From positions 1 through 43,611 of the forward strand of contig NZ_CP046974.1 of NCBI RefSeq assembly GCF_009792235.1: 43,611 nucleotides of DNA, given 5' to 3'. The position numbers and the translations under genes are program-made. The notes under the pieces are model-generated. The model worked only from the letters and a program-made list of their open reading frames with translations, searched no databases and was not told the DNA's origin. Of the stretch, positions 1 to 8,476 are shown in pieces (the first letter of the stretch is position 1; every line of letters starts with the position of its first letter). This stretch comes from Microcystis aeruginosa FD4 (GTDB lineage Bacteria; Cyanobacteriota; Cyanobacteriia; Cyanobacteriales; Microcystaceae).

Positions 1-488
1 CAATCACATTTAGGAACTATTCTGACTTCTGCTAGGCGCTCTAACCCTCTCGTCGGCAATGCAATTGAAGTACCTGATAGCTTGACTAATCCTTGCTTAA
101 GACCTACTTTGCTGATGGCTTGAATTGTGTAAACTAAGAGATTTCTTCCTTTTTTTGGCTCTTTATAGCCAGGGATTTTGGGTTTGACCAGAAATTTATC
201 GGGGTGACTTTTAAACTCGGATGAAGCGGCAAAAAATGATTTCCAGTTCCGGTCTAATCCTCTTAAAACTTGTTGGGAAATTTTAGCGGGTAACGCTTGA
301 TACTGTTCTGTGTCTGACCTCAGAGAGGGCATCTGATTATAGGTCAAATAGCCATGACCATAAATGAAGTTTTGTCGGATTAAATAATTGGCTGAGTTGT
401 AGAGATTTTTAGACTGCCAAGATAAATTATCTATCTCCGCCCAAAATCGATGTCCTTTCTTGATAATGTGTCTTTCGGCTACTAACAT
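1..488 (-). CDS. tnpB: TnpB (IS200/IS605 OrfB) N-terminal part, crosses window end
   Basis: The minus-strand frame opens at ATG 488-486 and runs off base 1 after two bases of a codon. Its third base is base 43611, and the frame then continues to a stop at 42876, giving 408 codons in all. This part holds the N-terminal wedge-like region typical of OrfB/TnpB proteins (motifs NLYNSANYLIRQ and PALPAKISQQVL-like text). TnpB is the RNA-guided nuclease of IS605/IS1341 elements. No tnpA is next to it, so it would be an IS1341-type solo element. The perfect reading across the window ends is the best evidence that the molecule is circular. Confidence 0.85.
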   Translation of the reverse strand, partial: MLVAERHIIKKGHRFWAEIDNLSWQSKNLYNSANYLIRQNFIYGHGYLTYNQMPSLRSDTEQYQALPAKISQQVLRGLDRNWKSFFAASSEFKSHPDKFLVKPKIPGYKEPKKGRNLLVYTIQAISKVGLKQGLVKLSGTSIALPTRGLERLAEVRIVPKCD

Positions 489-927
489 TATTATCCGTTG
501 TCTTTTAACTCAGCGTCGGGTTTTTAAGGGTTGTCATCCGTTATGATAATTGTACCTGAAGGCAATTGATAGCCTGTTAAATTCCCTTGTTTCCACCACC
601 TCGAAGCCGTTCGATAACTTATTCCTGTTTTTTTGGTTCTTCCGAACTTACACTGTAGAAAATTCCTCAAGCTCCCTCTCTGCCCAGCAATGCTCTAAAG
701 TTGATAAATATCAATTTAACAAAAACTCAAAGCCTTAGTATATAAGCTTTACAAGCATAAGTTATTGATAGTTTTACATGACAGGTTCGATAGAGCCGTT
801 TTTTTTTGCCTAGTCTGATAGTTTCGTGTTCACATATTACCATGCTTGACTATATCTGACTGTATTTGTATTGAAACTTTACAATACTGACCACCGATAA
901 CCGTCTGTTTCACTACCAGTTTTTTGA
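489..927. other. Non-coding stretch between tnpB and ISKra4
   Basis: I see no convincing gene here. A 62-codon open frame at 550-738 has no family features or ribosome site. An inverted repeat, GTATTG-8 bases-CAATAC (about 868-887), lies upstream of the IS. The reading frame of the repeat gene at 2206-3173 continues upstream of the IS insertion as far as about base 875, so 875-935 may hold the original 5' end of that gene. I see no ATG in that stretch. Confidence 0.4.
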
Positions 928-935
928 TATCTGTT

Positions 936-2197
936 GGGAGCATCTCACTTGTGCAATGAGTATTAATGCTTATAGCAGTCAAAAACTAGAAAATCTTGAA
1001 CCTGATCACAAAGAGAAATGAGATTATAATAGTTATAACTTACGATTCAGAATATATCTCGATGGGAGGAACAGTCCAATGTTATCAGAAAATGAAAAAA
1101 GAATTAAAGAGTTATGTCAAGAGTTAGGGCAATGTCTTTATGAACAATCCCAAGTTGAGAAATTTAATAACTTGGCAGAGATAGAAGAGACTGTTAGAGA
1201 TTTAATGATTCAGTATGTCAACCCAGAAATCGGTATTTTTTTGTCAAAACAAGCACAGGAGAAACAGCCGGTCGGACAAGAAAAGTAAAAAGTATTTTGG
1301 GCGAATTACCAATTACAGAAAAACAAGCGAAGAAGTTAGAAGTAAAGCCTCGGACTCAGATGAGTCCAATGTTAGAGAAGAACTGTTTGCTATTAAGTGG
1401 CGATGAATCCTACGAGAAATCGGCGCAGAAAATCAAATCATTGACAGGAATTGCTGTTTCTCACAGTACCCAACAACGCCTCGTACATCGCTATGCTTTT
1501 GAAGAATTACCGTCTAACCCAGAAGTTGAAGTCGAAGAAATGAGCATAGATGGCGGTAAGGTACGACTAAGAACTGCCAAGGGAAAAGCCTTGATTTGGC
1601 GTGATTATAAAGCAGTGAGTTTTCATCAACTGGGGGTAGCGGCCTTTTTTCAAGATAACTCGGCTTTATTAGATTTGGTTAATTCTCAAGTTTTGGCTGA
1701 ACCTTTAATTTGTTTAGGAGATGGACATGATGGTATCTGGAATTTATTTGGTCAGATAGGAGAGAAACAGGAAAGAATTGAAATATTGGATTGGTATCAT
1801 TTAATCGAAAACCTCTATAAAGTTGGCGGGTCATTCCAGCGGATTGATGAGGTAAAATGTTTTCTATGGAAGGGGGAAGTGGATGCTGCTATCTCCTGTT
1901 TTGAGGGATGGTCAGAGCCGCAAGTGGAGAATTTTATTATTTATTTGAACAAGCATAAACATCGAATTGTCAATTATGGTTATTTGCAGGCAGAGGGCAT
2001 TTCGATTGGCTCTGGCTCTGTTGAATCAAAAATTAAACAAATTGCTCATCGTCTTAAAATTACTGGTGCAAGTTGGGAATCTGGTAATGTACCGCAAGTC
2101 CTTCGTCATCGCTCTGCCTATCTAAATGGTTGCCTTTTTTAACTTTTTTATTGAGTTCATTAAGCATTTCTACTTATTACAAAGGTGAGATGCTCCC
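936..2197 (+). mobile_element. ISKra4-family-like insertion sequence, copy 1
   Basis: The element is 1262 bp with inverted ends GGGAGCATCTCAC / GTGAGATGCTCCC and flanked by an exact 8-bp target duplication TATCTGTT (928-935 and 2198-2205). A second copy of the same length and with the same encoded proteins lies inverted at 37242-38503. The clean duplication shows a fresh insertion that separated the repeat-protein gene at 2206-3173 from its original upstream sequence. Confidence 0.9.
1079..2142 (+). CDS. ISKra4-like transposase in two frames
   Basis: Two open frames (1079-1288 and 1297-2142) together make one transposase. The second frame reads back past 1297 through a TSTGETAGRTRKV stretch to a run of seven T at about 1236-1242, where the two frames can be joined. 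This suggests slippage or programmed frameshifting. The second frame has DDE-type features: MSIDGG, LGDGHDGIWN and GSGSVES. Both copies on the plasmid carry the same frame break, so it is either normal for this IS or present in the copy that moved. A ribosome site (GGGAGGA) lies a few bases ahead of the ATG at 1079. Confidence 0.8.
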
Positions 2198-3173
2198 TAT
2201 CTGTTCCCCTCCCGAACCGAGACCGAAAGCTTCCAAGACACCAAAAAGGGCGAAGTGTTCGACAACCCCTAATTCTTTCTTAGGGGAAAGTGAGTCACCG
2301 ATTTTCTTAGGGGAAAATTTAGGACAGAACGATCGCATCTCTAACATTTCCCCTAAGAAAAAAACGGTCAACCCCGTCACATCTTCAGAAATTTTCTTAG
2401 GGGAAAATTTAGGACAGAACGATCGCATCTCTAACATTTCCCCTAAGAAAAAAACGGTCAACCCCGTCACATCTTCAGAAATTTTCTTAGGGGAAAATTT
2501 AGGACAGAACGATCGCATCTCTAACATTTCCCCTAAGAAAAAAACGGTCAACCCCGTCACATCTTCAGAAATTTTCTTAGGGGAAAATTTAGGACAGAAC
2601 GATCGCATCTCTAACATTTCCCCTAAGAAAAAAACGGTCAACCCCGTCACATCTTCAGAAATTTTCTTAGGGGAAAATTTAGGACAGAACGATCGCATCT
2701 CTGAAATTTCCCCTAAGAAAAAAACGGTCAACCCCGTCACATCTTCAGAAATTTTCTTAGGGGAAAATTTAGGACAGAACGATCGCATCTCTGAAATTTC
2801 CCCTAAGAAAAAAACGGTCAACCCCGCAAGTATCTGCGAAAAACATCCCCCCTCAGAGATTTTCTTAGGGGAAAATGATCGTCCTCGATCCTCCCAGCTG
2901 ATTTCTCCTAAGAAAAATCCGAGTGGTTCCCTATATGCCTTCATCCAAGACAAGAAGGATCGATACGGTAACGTGAAAGCTTATCCAAAAGTTGAGGGCG
3001 AGCGTTCGACTGTCAATCCCGATCATTGGTTTTGGGCTTACTGTTGGGACGAGAAGGTTAACGGTAAATGGAAAACCTTCAAACGGTCAGTCCCCCGCGA
3101 GAAGCTGTCAAAGGTGCGAATGGCGATCGATGCTAATCAACCCGTTTCAGAAATCCTGAAAATTATTGGTTAA
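2130..3173 (+). CDS. Repeat-linker protein with C-terminal putative DNA-binding module
   Basis: No named family recognised. The open frame starts at an ATG inside the ISKra4 right end; sequence native to this locus begins at 2206, so the original start is lost or was upstream of 928. The middle is six copies of a 30-residue repeat containing FLGEN and ISPKKKTVNP. The last 85 residues form a compact basic module rich in W, K and R that ends in a helix (SEILKIIG). SPKK motifs are known minor-groove DNA binders in histone H1 type tails, so a DNA-binding role is an inference. The next gene has a similar C-terminal module. Confidence 0.55.
   Translation: MPFLTFLLSSLSISTYYKGEMLPICSPPEPRPKASKTPKRAKCSTTPNSFLGESESPIFLGENLGQNDRISNISPKKKTVNPVTSSEIFLGENLGQNDRISNISPKKKTVNPVTSSEIFLGENLGQNDRISNISPKKKTVNPVTSSEIFLGENLGQNDRISNISPKKKTVNPVTSSEIFLGENLGQNDRISEISPKKKTVNPVTSSEIFLGENLGQNDRISEISPKKKTVNPASICEKHPPSEIFLGENDRPRSSQLISPKKNPSGSLYAFIQDKKDRYGNVKAYPKVEGERSTVNPDHWFWAYCWDEKVNGKWKTFKRSVPREKLSKVRMAIDANQPVSEILKIIG
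2301..2840 (+). repeat. Six tandem 90-bp repeats with palindromic arms, inside a gene
   Basis: Units begin at 2301, 2391, 2481, 2571, 2661 and 2751. Each holds the arm TTTTCTTAGGGGAAA and, about 30 bases on, its exact reverse complement TTTCCCCTAAGAAAA, with a GATCGC in the loop. Units 1-4 read CTAACATTT and units 5-6 read CTGAAATTT; otherwise they look identical even at silent positions. This implies recent amplification or selection on the DNA. Degenerate arms occur at about 2275-2290 and 2858-2915. Because of the symmetry, both strands stay open and both encode FLGE...SPKK-like peptides. Confidence 0.9.
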
Positions 3174-3212
3174 GGTTCCGCACAACGACCGCCAGTCCCC
3201 GCATCCTCTACC

Positions 3213-3572
3213 TTGATTCTCTCTAAAATACCTTTACTAGGGGATACAGATGTATCTTCAACCAGTACAAAATTATCCCCTGGTAAAGAGGATGTCGAGA
3301 ACAAACGTCCGTGCCGTCGTAGGGGGGAGGGTTCGGGTTATTTCATCACCACTTATTCTCAACAGGCGAAGTACGGGCGCAAATATCTCCAGACTTTCTA
3401 TCAAGTCGAATTCGGTAAGCGCAAGCGATCGATCTACTTACCACCTGAAAAGGTGGATCGGATTCGAGAACTCGATCGCATGGGCAGACCAATCGACGGG
3501 ATACTGGAAGCGATCGATTCCCCCAAAGCGCGGGAGGTTCTAGTAGAGCATCAATTTTGTTTTGAGGGATAA
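3213..3572 (+). CDS. Small protein related to the preceding gene's C-terminal module
   Basis: TTG start, 119 residues. Its C-terminal two thirds (YFITTY...KRKRSIYLPPEKVDRIRELDRMGRPIDGILEAI) follows the same plan as the end of the preceding gene: basic beta-rich stretch, then a helix with GRPIDGIL-type text. Its N-terminus (LLGDTD...KLSPGKED) looks like a degenerate FLGE...SPKK unit. It is in the same reading frame as the upstream gene, and the frame is open from the TAA at 3171-3173 onward, so one stop codon separates the two. It could be an independent gene or the second half of a once longer tandem protein. Function unknown; DNA-binding is a guess from composition. Confidence 0.5.
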   Translation: MILSKIPLLGDTDVSSTSTKLSPGKEDVENKRPCRRRGEGSGYFITTYSQQAKYGRKYLQTFYQVEFGKRKRSIYLPPEKVDRIRELDRMGRPIDGILEAIDSPKAREVLVEHQFCFEG

Positions 3573-3583
3573 AAAAAGAGCTA

Positions 3584-4761
3584 ATCTGGAAGAAGTTATC
3601 CAACTTCAGACAAAAAAATGCCGAAGAAAAAATATATTGTAGATCTAACAGACTCCGAAAGAACTGAACTCGAGCAGCTAACCAAGAAAGGAAAAATAGC
3701 AGCTTACAAAATGAACCATGCCAGAATACTACTTTTAGCAGACATCAATCAACAGGAAGGTGGTTGGACTGACTCGAAAATTAGTGAAGCCTTAAATGTT
3801 GCTCAAGCCACCATTGAGAGAGTACGACAAAGATTTGTCGAGTCAGGAATTGAATCATCATTAACTCGAAAAAAGCAAGAACATCGCCGTGCCAAAATTA
3901 TCGATGGGGAAAAGGAAGCATATCTGATTGCCATCGCTTGTAGTGAAACACCAACGGGACGAGCAAAATGGACACTTCAAATGCTGGCAGATAAAATGGT
4001 CGAACTTGAATATGTGGAAAAAATATCACGAGAAACCATCAGAAAAACCTTAAAAAAAATGAATTGAAACCATGGCTGAATCAATCATGGGTCATTCCCC
4101 CAAAAGAATCAGCGGAGTTTGTCTGTGCGATGGAAGATGTCTTGGATATTTATCATAGTGAGTATGACCAGCAAAATCCTTGGCTGTGTTTTGATGAGAG
4201 TTGTAAACAATTAGTCAAAGAAACAAAAGAGAAAATACCAGCCGAACCGAGAGAACCAGAAAGGTATGACTATCAATATGAGCGTAATGGTGTAGCCAAT
4301 ATGTTTATGTTTTTTGAACCATTACAAGGTTGGCGACATGTAGAAGTTACACAACAAAGGACGGCGAGCGATTATGCACACCAAATGAAATATTTAGTTG
4401 ATGAGCGTTATCCCGATGCCCAGAAAATTAGAGTAATTCAAGACAACTTAAATACTCATGTAAAAGCCTCATTATATAAAGCCTTTGAACCGGAAGAGGC
4501 CAAGAGAATTTTAGATAAACTCGAATTTCATTACACTCCCAAACATGGCAGCTGGTTAAATATGGCAGAAATTGAGTTGAGCGTTTTGAATCGTCAATGT
4601 CTCGATCGTCGTATCCCAGACATGGATAGTTTAAAACAAGAAATTAAGGCATGGGAAGAAAATCGAAATGAAAAGTCAAATTCAGTTGACTGGAGATTTA
4701 CTACTGCTGATGCTCGTATTAAGTTAAAAAAACTCTATCCCTCAATTCAAACTTGACAGAC
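3584..4761 (+). mobile_element. IS630-family-like element
   Basis: The boundaries are inferred. Imperfect ends, AATCTGGAAGAAGTT on the left and GTCTGTCAAGTTT (reverse strand) on the right, each abut a TA (3582-3583 and 4762-4763). That fits the TA target duplication of IS630/Tc1-mariner elements. The transposase frames fill the interior. Confidence 0.6.
3618..4756 (+). CDS. IS630-like transposase, frameshifted orfA/orfB
   Basis: OrfA (3618-4067) is a helix-turn-helix domain (SEALNVAQATIERVRQRF) and orfB (4064-4756) is the DDE catalytic domain (LCFDESCKQL, VIQDNLNTH, GSWLNMAEIE). The overlap holds an eight-A run just before the orfA stop; shifting by -1 there gives a fused KNELKPWLNQSW reading, as in many frameshifting IS630 transposases. 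The protein cuts and joins DNA at TA sites. The frames look intact apart from this, so the element could be active. Confidence 0.8.
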
Positions 4762-4815
4762 TACTAGCGGAGTACAGGGATTTTCTTAAGAACAAATGAG
4801 TAAGGAGTTAAGGCA

Positions 4816-5283
4816 TTGGCAATCAAAGCTATCAGTTTGTGGCAACCGTGGGCATCTCTGGTCGCAAACGGTCTCAAGCTTTACGAGACGAGGGGATGGC
4901 CGACAAAATACCGAGGGGTGTTGGCCATCCACGCCGCCAAACGTCCCCTTTGCAAGCAAGGAAAAAGCTTGATCTCCCATCTCAACCGAGCATTTAATCT
5001 GTCCATCGATGGAGATAAATTGCCGTTAGGTGCGATCGTAGCACTCACCGATTTGACCGATTGTTTAGAGATGGTATCCGAGACGAGTGCCACCGACGTG
5101 CCAAATTCGATTATTATCGAATCGGTTTCGGAATTGGAACGGTTGCTCGGCGACTGGCAACCCCAACGATACGCTTGGAAGCTGGAAAATGTCAGGGCGA
5201 TTGAACCGATACCCTGCTTAGGCAAGCAAAAGCTGTTTACTGTTGAAATAATTACCCCTGATTTTTCGCTAACTGGCGGGTGA
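4816..5283 (+). CDS. ASCH-domain protein
   Basis: 155 residues from a TTG codon chosen because AAGGAG lies about eight bases upstream and no in-frame ATG fits. The start AISLWQPWASLVANGLKLYETRGWPT has the LWQPWA...G.K..E.R pattern of ASCH (ASC-1 homology) proteins, a PUA-like fold thought to bind RNA or modified nucleotides. YRGVLAIHAAK and GAIVALTDLTDC continue the fold. The C-terminus (YAWKLENVRAIEPIPCLGKQKLF) also fits. It sits alone between the IS630-like element and the partition-site region. Phage and plasmid ASCH proteins are common; the precise substrate is unknown. Confidence 0.85.
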   Translation: MAIKAISLWQPWASLVANGLKLYETRGWPTKYRGVLAIHAAKRPLCKQGKSLISHLNRAFNLSIDGDKLPLGAIVALTDLTDCLEMVSETSATDVPNSIIIESVSELERLLGDWQPQRYAWKLENVRAIEPIPCLGKQKLFTVEIITPDFSLTGG

Positions 5284-5885
5284 GTTAATCTAGTCAGTAC
5301 CGCACCCATTAGCGTAGGAACTTCTATCGTTGGCAACCCTACGGCCTCAGAGAACGACCCGATCGCAAACTGATCTGGATCGAGCCAGTTCTAGTTAATG
5401 GCTAAACTTTTGACTATTTCTGACTGGTAATCTAGTAATCTGGCAATCTGGTTTTACAGAAAACCAGCTTGAATCCGAATAATTCTGGTTTTACAAAAAA
5501 CTGGTTTTAAAGAAAACCAGCTTGCGGAGTCGATTCTGTTTATCTGGTTTTATGGCAATCTGGTTTTACAGAAAACCTTCTTACCAGATACAATCCTATC
5601 TATTTCTCTTCCGTCAAAGTGGGTTCAAACCTTGACTTGTCCTCGGCTGAAACGACGTAAATTCCTGAAAATTAATATACCTTTTGCGTGGTTTTACAGA
5701 AAACTAGCTCGATCCGAGTGGAACCTTAATTCTGGTCTTGTGGCAATCTGGTTTTACAGAAAACCAGTTCACGGAATCGATCCAAATGTGACCGCAATTC
5801 TGGTTTTAAGGTAATCTGGTTTTACAGAAAACCTGTTTCCAGGAACAAGGATGAAAACTAAAAAACCAAAAAACCAGAAAACCAG
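5284..5885 (+). promoter_or_regulatory. Partition/operator region upstream of parA
   Basis: This 600-bp gap has no gene. From 5448 it is filled with the 20-bp palindrome CTGGTTTTACAGAAAACCAG and variants: perfect at 5448-5467 and 5748-5767, near-perfect at 5485-5504, 5501-5520, 5560-5577, 5688-5707 and 5816-5835, plus half sites at 5544 and 5800. The last lies about 50 bases before the parA ATG, and AAACCAGAAAACCAG runs right up to the start. Arrays like this ahead of a ParA/RHH pair are usually the centromere and the autoregulatory operator, bound by the RHH protein. Confidence 0.8.
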
Positions 5886-6488
5886 ATGAAAATTATTACC
5901 GTTACTGGTTACAAAGGCGGCGTGGGTAAAAGCACCACCGCCGTGCATATCGCCACCTATTTCAGCGATCGAGGTCGGACGGTATTAGTTGATGGCGACC
6001 CGAACCGCACCGCTCTGGGTTGGGCGGAGAGGGGGGAGCTTCCCTTCACCGTCGCCGACGAGCGACAGGCGATGAAGATTATCGGCGGGGCGGATTTCGT
6101 CATCATCGATACTCCCGCCCGTCCCCATTCCGACGATCTCAAAGAGTTGGCCAAGGGTTGCGAACTCTTGATCTTACCCACCGCCCCCGATGTTCTCAGT
6201 CTGCAGCCGATGTTGGAAACGGCCAAGGACCTAGGAGACGCTAATTATCGCGCCCTAATCACGATCGTACCGCCGCCCCCGAATCGGGAAGGTGAAATAC
6301 TGCGCCAAGATTTAACCGAGGGCAGTATCCCTGTTTTCAAGTCGATGATTCGCAGAACCGTCGGTTATCAAAAAGCCGCTTTAGCGGGTGTTCCCATCCG
6401 CAATCTCGATGATGCCAGGTTAAAAGCGGCATGGAAGGATTACAAAGCTTTGGGAGAGGAAATCTTAGCCATATTGGAGGCTTTATGA
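5886..6488 (+). CDS. parA: ParA-family partition ATPase
   Basis: 200 residues, a short ParA without an N-terminal HTH (type Ib-like). Deviant Walker A KGGVGKST is at residues 10-17, followed by RTVLVDGDPN (Walker A' region) and ADFVIIDTPARP (Walker B, switch II). ParA ATPases position plasmids by forming dynamic gradients on the nucleoid, driven by a partner bound to the centromere. The partner is the next gene, which overlaps by four bases (ATGA). Because there is no HTH, autoregulation should come from the partner binding the palindromes upstream. The gene looks complete and intact. Confidence 0.93.
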   Translation: MKIITVTGYKGGVGKSTTAVHIATYFSDRGRTVLVDGDPNRTALGWAERGELPFTVADERQAMKIIGGADFVIIDTPARPHSDDLKELAKGCELLILPTAPDVLSLQPMLETAKDLGDANYRALITIVPPPPNREGEILRQDLTEGSIPVFKSMIRRTVGYQKAALAGVPIRNLDDARLKAAWKDYKALGEEILAILEAL

Positions 6489-6754
6489 CGACGGGCAGGT
6501 ACGGCGATTTAATTAAGAAAGCCAGAGAACCGGAAAACCAGAATGCCAATTTACCGGAAACCCAAAATACCGGTTTACCAGAAAGTCAGAATACCGGTTT
6601 ACCGGAAAACCAGAATGAGCCAGAGGTGAACCTTTGTGTCAAAGTTCCCAAATCCCTTCGGCAACACTGGGCGGCGGAGGCCAAACGGCAGGGAACAACA
6701 ATGACGGCGGTGATCATGGCAGCCCTTAGCGATCGATTCGGTAAACCAGATTAA
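6485..6754 (+). CDS. Ribbon-helix-helix ParB/ParG-like centromere protein
   Basis: 89 residues from ATG 6485, chosen for its GGAGG six bases upstream and the ATGA overlap with parA; a longer frame from 6431 is less likely. The C-terminal 45 residues (VNLCVKVPKSLRQHWAAEAKRQGTTMTAVIMAAL) fit a ribbon-helix-helix fold: strand VNLCVKVP, then two helices. The N-terminal 40 residues are a low-complexity linker of LPE(N/S/T)QNTG repeats, plausible as the flexible tail that stimulates ParA. Its DNA (about 6530-6615) holds CCGGTTTACCGGAAAACCAG, matching 16 of 20 bases of the upstream palindrome, so binding sites seem to continue into the gene. Confidence 0.8.
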   Translation: MTTGRYGDLIKKAREPENQNANLPETQNTGLPESQNTGLPENQNEPEVNLCVKVPKSLRQHWAAEAKRQGTTMTAVIMAALSDRFGKPD

Positions 6755-6898
6755 CAGAAACCCAAAAAACCAGATAACCAGATAACTGGAAAAATTTTAG
6801 ATGTTAACTGGGGTTAACCACAGAAACCAAAAACCTACCTAAAGCTTTTTAAAGTTACTCATTTCTGTAGCTAGATAACTAAAATAAGTAACTTTGGC

Positions 6899-7215
6899 CA
6901 GCAATTCTCATTTTGAAACGATTTTGCGTTGTTTCAGCGATCTAGAGATTCGTTAAAGAATTTTAACCCCTCTAGGTGCAAGGGTTTTAATGTCATGAAA
7001 CCTGGTTCTTCGGTTTGTCTTATGCAATGGACGGGGTTATAAGGAATGAAACCTTTATAGAGACAGACATTGCCGCAATTTTTGTCAATTGTTTGCGTTC
7101 TGGAGCGAACTAATCAATTAAATCTCTTGCCAGATAAGGATTTAGTCGATTTATGCCCCCATATCGAACCATAACAAGTCCCGAAGAGCCTGAAACCTTA
7201 AAATGAGAATTGCTG
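6899..7215. mobile_element. MITE family 1, copy A, carrying a nested MITE
   Basis: Ends are CAGCAATTCTCATTTT and AAAATGAGAATTGCTG, flanked by a 9-bp duplication AACTTTGGC (6890-6898 and 7216-7224). Without the nested insertion at 7003-7190 it is about 125 bp and matches the element at 38838-38962 in reverse orientation. It has no coding capacity. The surrounding 6755-7260 gap otherwise holds only leftover CCAGATAACCAG motifs just after the RHH gene. Confidence 0.8.
7003..7190 (+). mobile_element. MITE-like family 2 element nested in MITE 1
   Basis: The sequence from TGGTTCTTCGGTTTGT to CCGAAGAGCC is bounded by a repeated TGAAACC (6996-7002 and 7191-7197). The uninterrupted MITE 1 copy at 38838-38962 has TGAAACC once, so this is an insertion with a 7-bp duplication. 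A related copy is at 23057-23242, where it supplies the start of a gene. The ends share GG(T/C)TCTTCGG. No transposase in the window has matching ends. Confidence 0.7.
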
Positions 7216-7260
7216 AACTTTGGCCACAGATAGATTTTAAGAACGTTATCAGGTATAATA

Positions 7261-8476
7261 GAACTCTTGCAAATTAATTATATGTTATAATAATGGGTTA
7301 ACTAATTTTCCCCAAAAAATTAGTTAATCAGTACATTCGTCCTGAATGAAAACTTGAAGTTTAACTTTTAACTCAAAACTCTTTAGAGCTGCTTTAATTT
7401 GGTTATCAAAACCTCTTTATTTAAGCGGCACAAACTATCTCAATTATAAAAATTGAGAATAAATTATCCTTGACTTGCTTAATCTTTAGGCAACTTTTAA
7501 GAAGCTGCTATACCTATCCCTAACTCACAGTTATAAATAGCCGCCAACAAGTTAACTCTTAAACTATATCTTCGACGACGATTCCGATATTTACAGGATA
7601 AGATTTTAAAGATTTTGAGTTTCCTATTTATATGTTCAATGATAATCCTTTCTTTGGCTAAAGCCTTGTTATACTCTTTTTCTAACTCTGTTAATTTTCT
7701 ATTTTTCGATTTCTTTTTCGGTGTATAACTATTACTATGGTATGCAGCTATTCCCTGATAACCACTGTCTTCTATGCTGGTAGTTAAAGGATGAAAACGA
7801 ACTCGACTTTTTTTAAATAAACTAAAATCATGACCTCTACCTTTCCCACAAAAGACACAGATAATTTCCTCGGTATTTTGATCAGCTACTAATTGGGATT
7901 TTAAAGTATGATAACCTCTTTTACCCGAAAAAAAATCTTTCTGTTTCTTTTGGGGGCGTTCAATGGGAGTTTCCGTTACATCCATTACCGTTATGACCGG
8001 TATCTCTGCTTGATTGAGTAAAGCTTTTTTTCCTTTTAAACGGAAGTTTCCCGATTGTAAAAGCATTTTTTCCGTCTTATTTACAATCCGACATATAGTT
8101 GATTCTGATAGTTCCCAGCTTGTACCAATGTGAAAATATGTTCTATATTCTCGCCAATATTCTAACGTTACTAAAACTTGTTCTTCTATAGATAGTTTAG
8201 GTTTCGGTCCCCTTTTAGATGGTGAATTAGAGTCGGCTTCAACACTTTTTACTGATTCTACCATCTTTCTATATGTTTGTTTATACACACCGAAACGGCG
8301 TTTGAATTGTTCATCTGATAAGTTTTGATAATCCATAATTTTGCTAATAAACATAGCAAAATTATAGATGATTTCCTGACCTAAGATCACATTTTATTCT
8401 TTTTTCCACTTCAATCTAAGAATTGAGAAAAAAGCAAAACCTTACATTATACCATAAAAAAATTATGCAAGAGGTC
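7261..8476 (-). mobile_element. IS5-like insertion sequence, copy 1
   Basis: 1216 bp with ends GAACTCTTGCAAATTAA and, on the reverse strand, GACCTCTTGCATAATT, between TA dinucleotides (7259-7260, 8477-8478). A second copy of identical length and protein is inverted at 28056-29271. A 135-bp non-autonomous relative with the same ends is at 20669-20803. Confidence 0.88.
7497..8390 (-). CDS. IS5-family transposase (DDE_4 type)
   Basis: 297 residues from GTG/ATG-rich text around 8390; a more typical start is MDYQNLSDEQFKRRFG about 18 residues in. It has an N-terminal helix-turn-helix region (TSWELSESTICRIV), a DDE core with VMDVTETPIERP as the first Asp, DSGYQGI as the second, and a basic C-terminal end (HINRKLKIFKIL) carrying the Glu region. 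It catalyses cut-and-paste movement of its IS. The encoded protein is the same as at 28142-29035, which implies recent movement within the plasmid. Confidence 0.88.
   Translation of the reverse strand: MILGQEIIYNFAMFISKIMDYQNLSDEQFKRRFGVYKQTYRKMVESVKSVEADSNSPSKRGPKPKLSIEEQVLVTLEYWREYRTYFHIGTSWELSESTICRIVNKTEKMLLQSGNFRLKGKKALLNQAEIPVITVMDVTETPIERPQKKQKDFFSGKRGYHTLKSQLVADQNTEEIICVFCGKGRGHDFSLFKKSRVRFHPLTTSIEDSGYQGIAAYHSNSYTPKKKSKNRKLTELEKEYNKALAKERIIIEHINRKLKIFKILSCKYRNRRRRYSLRVNLLAAIYNCELGIGIAAS

Noticed and set aside
550..738. 62-residue open frame after tnpB
   Set aside because: No ribosome site, no domain pattern and unusual composition; likely chance.
868..887. GTATTG-8-CAATAC dyad as a regulatory site
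   Set aside because: Single short dyad with nothing nearby to support a role.
2301..2840. Possible CRISPR array
   Set aside because: Spacers would be identical to one another, the unit is 90 bp in frame with a gene, and no cas genes are present.
2177..2953. Long open frame on the minus strand opposite the 90-bp repeat gene
   Set aside because: It is open because the repeats are palindromic. It lacks the conserved C-terminal module and reads through unrelated sequence at both ends.
4786..5336. Minus-strand frames opposite the ASCH gene
   Set aside because: Shadows of a well supported gene.
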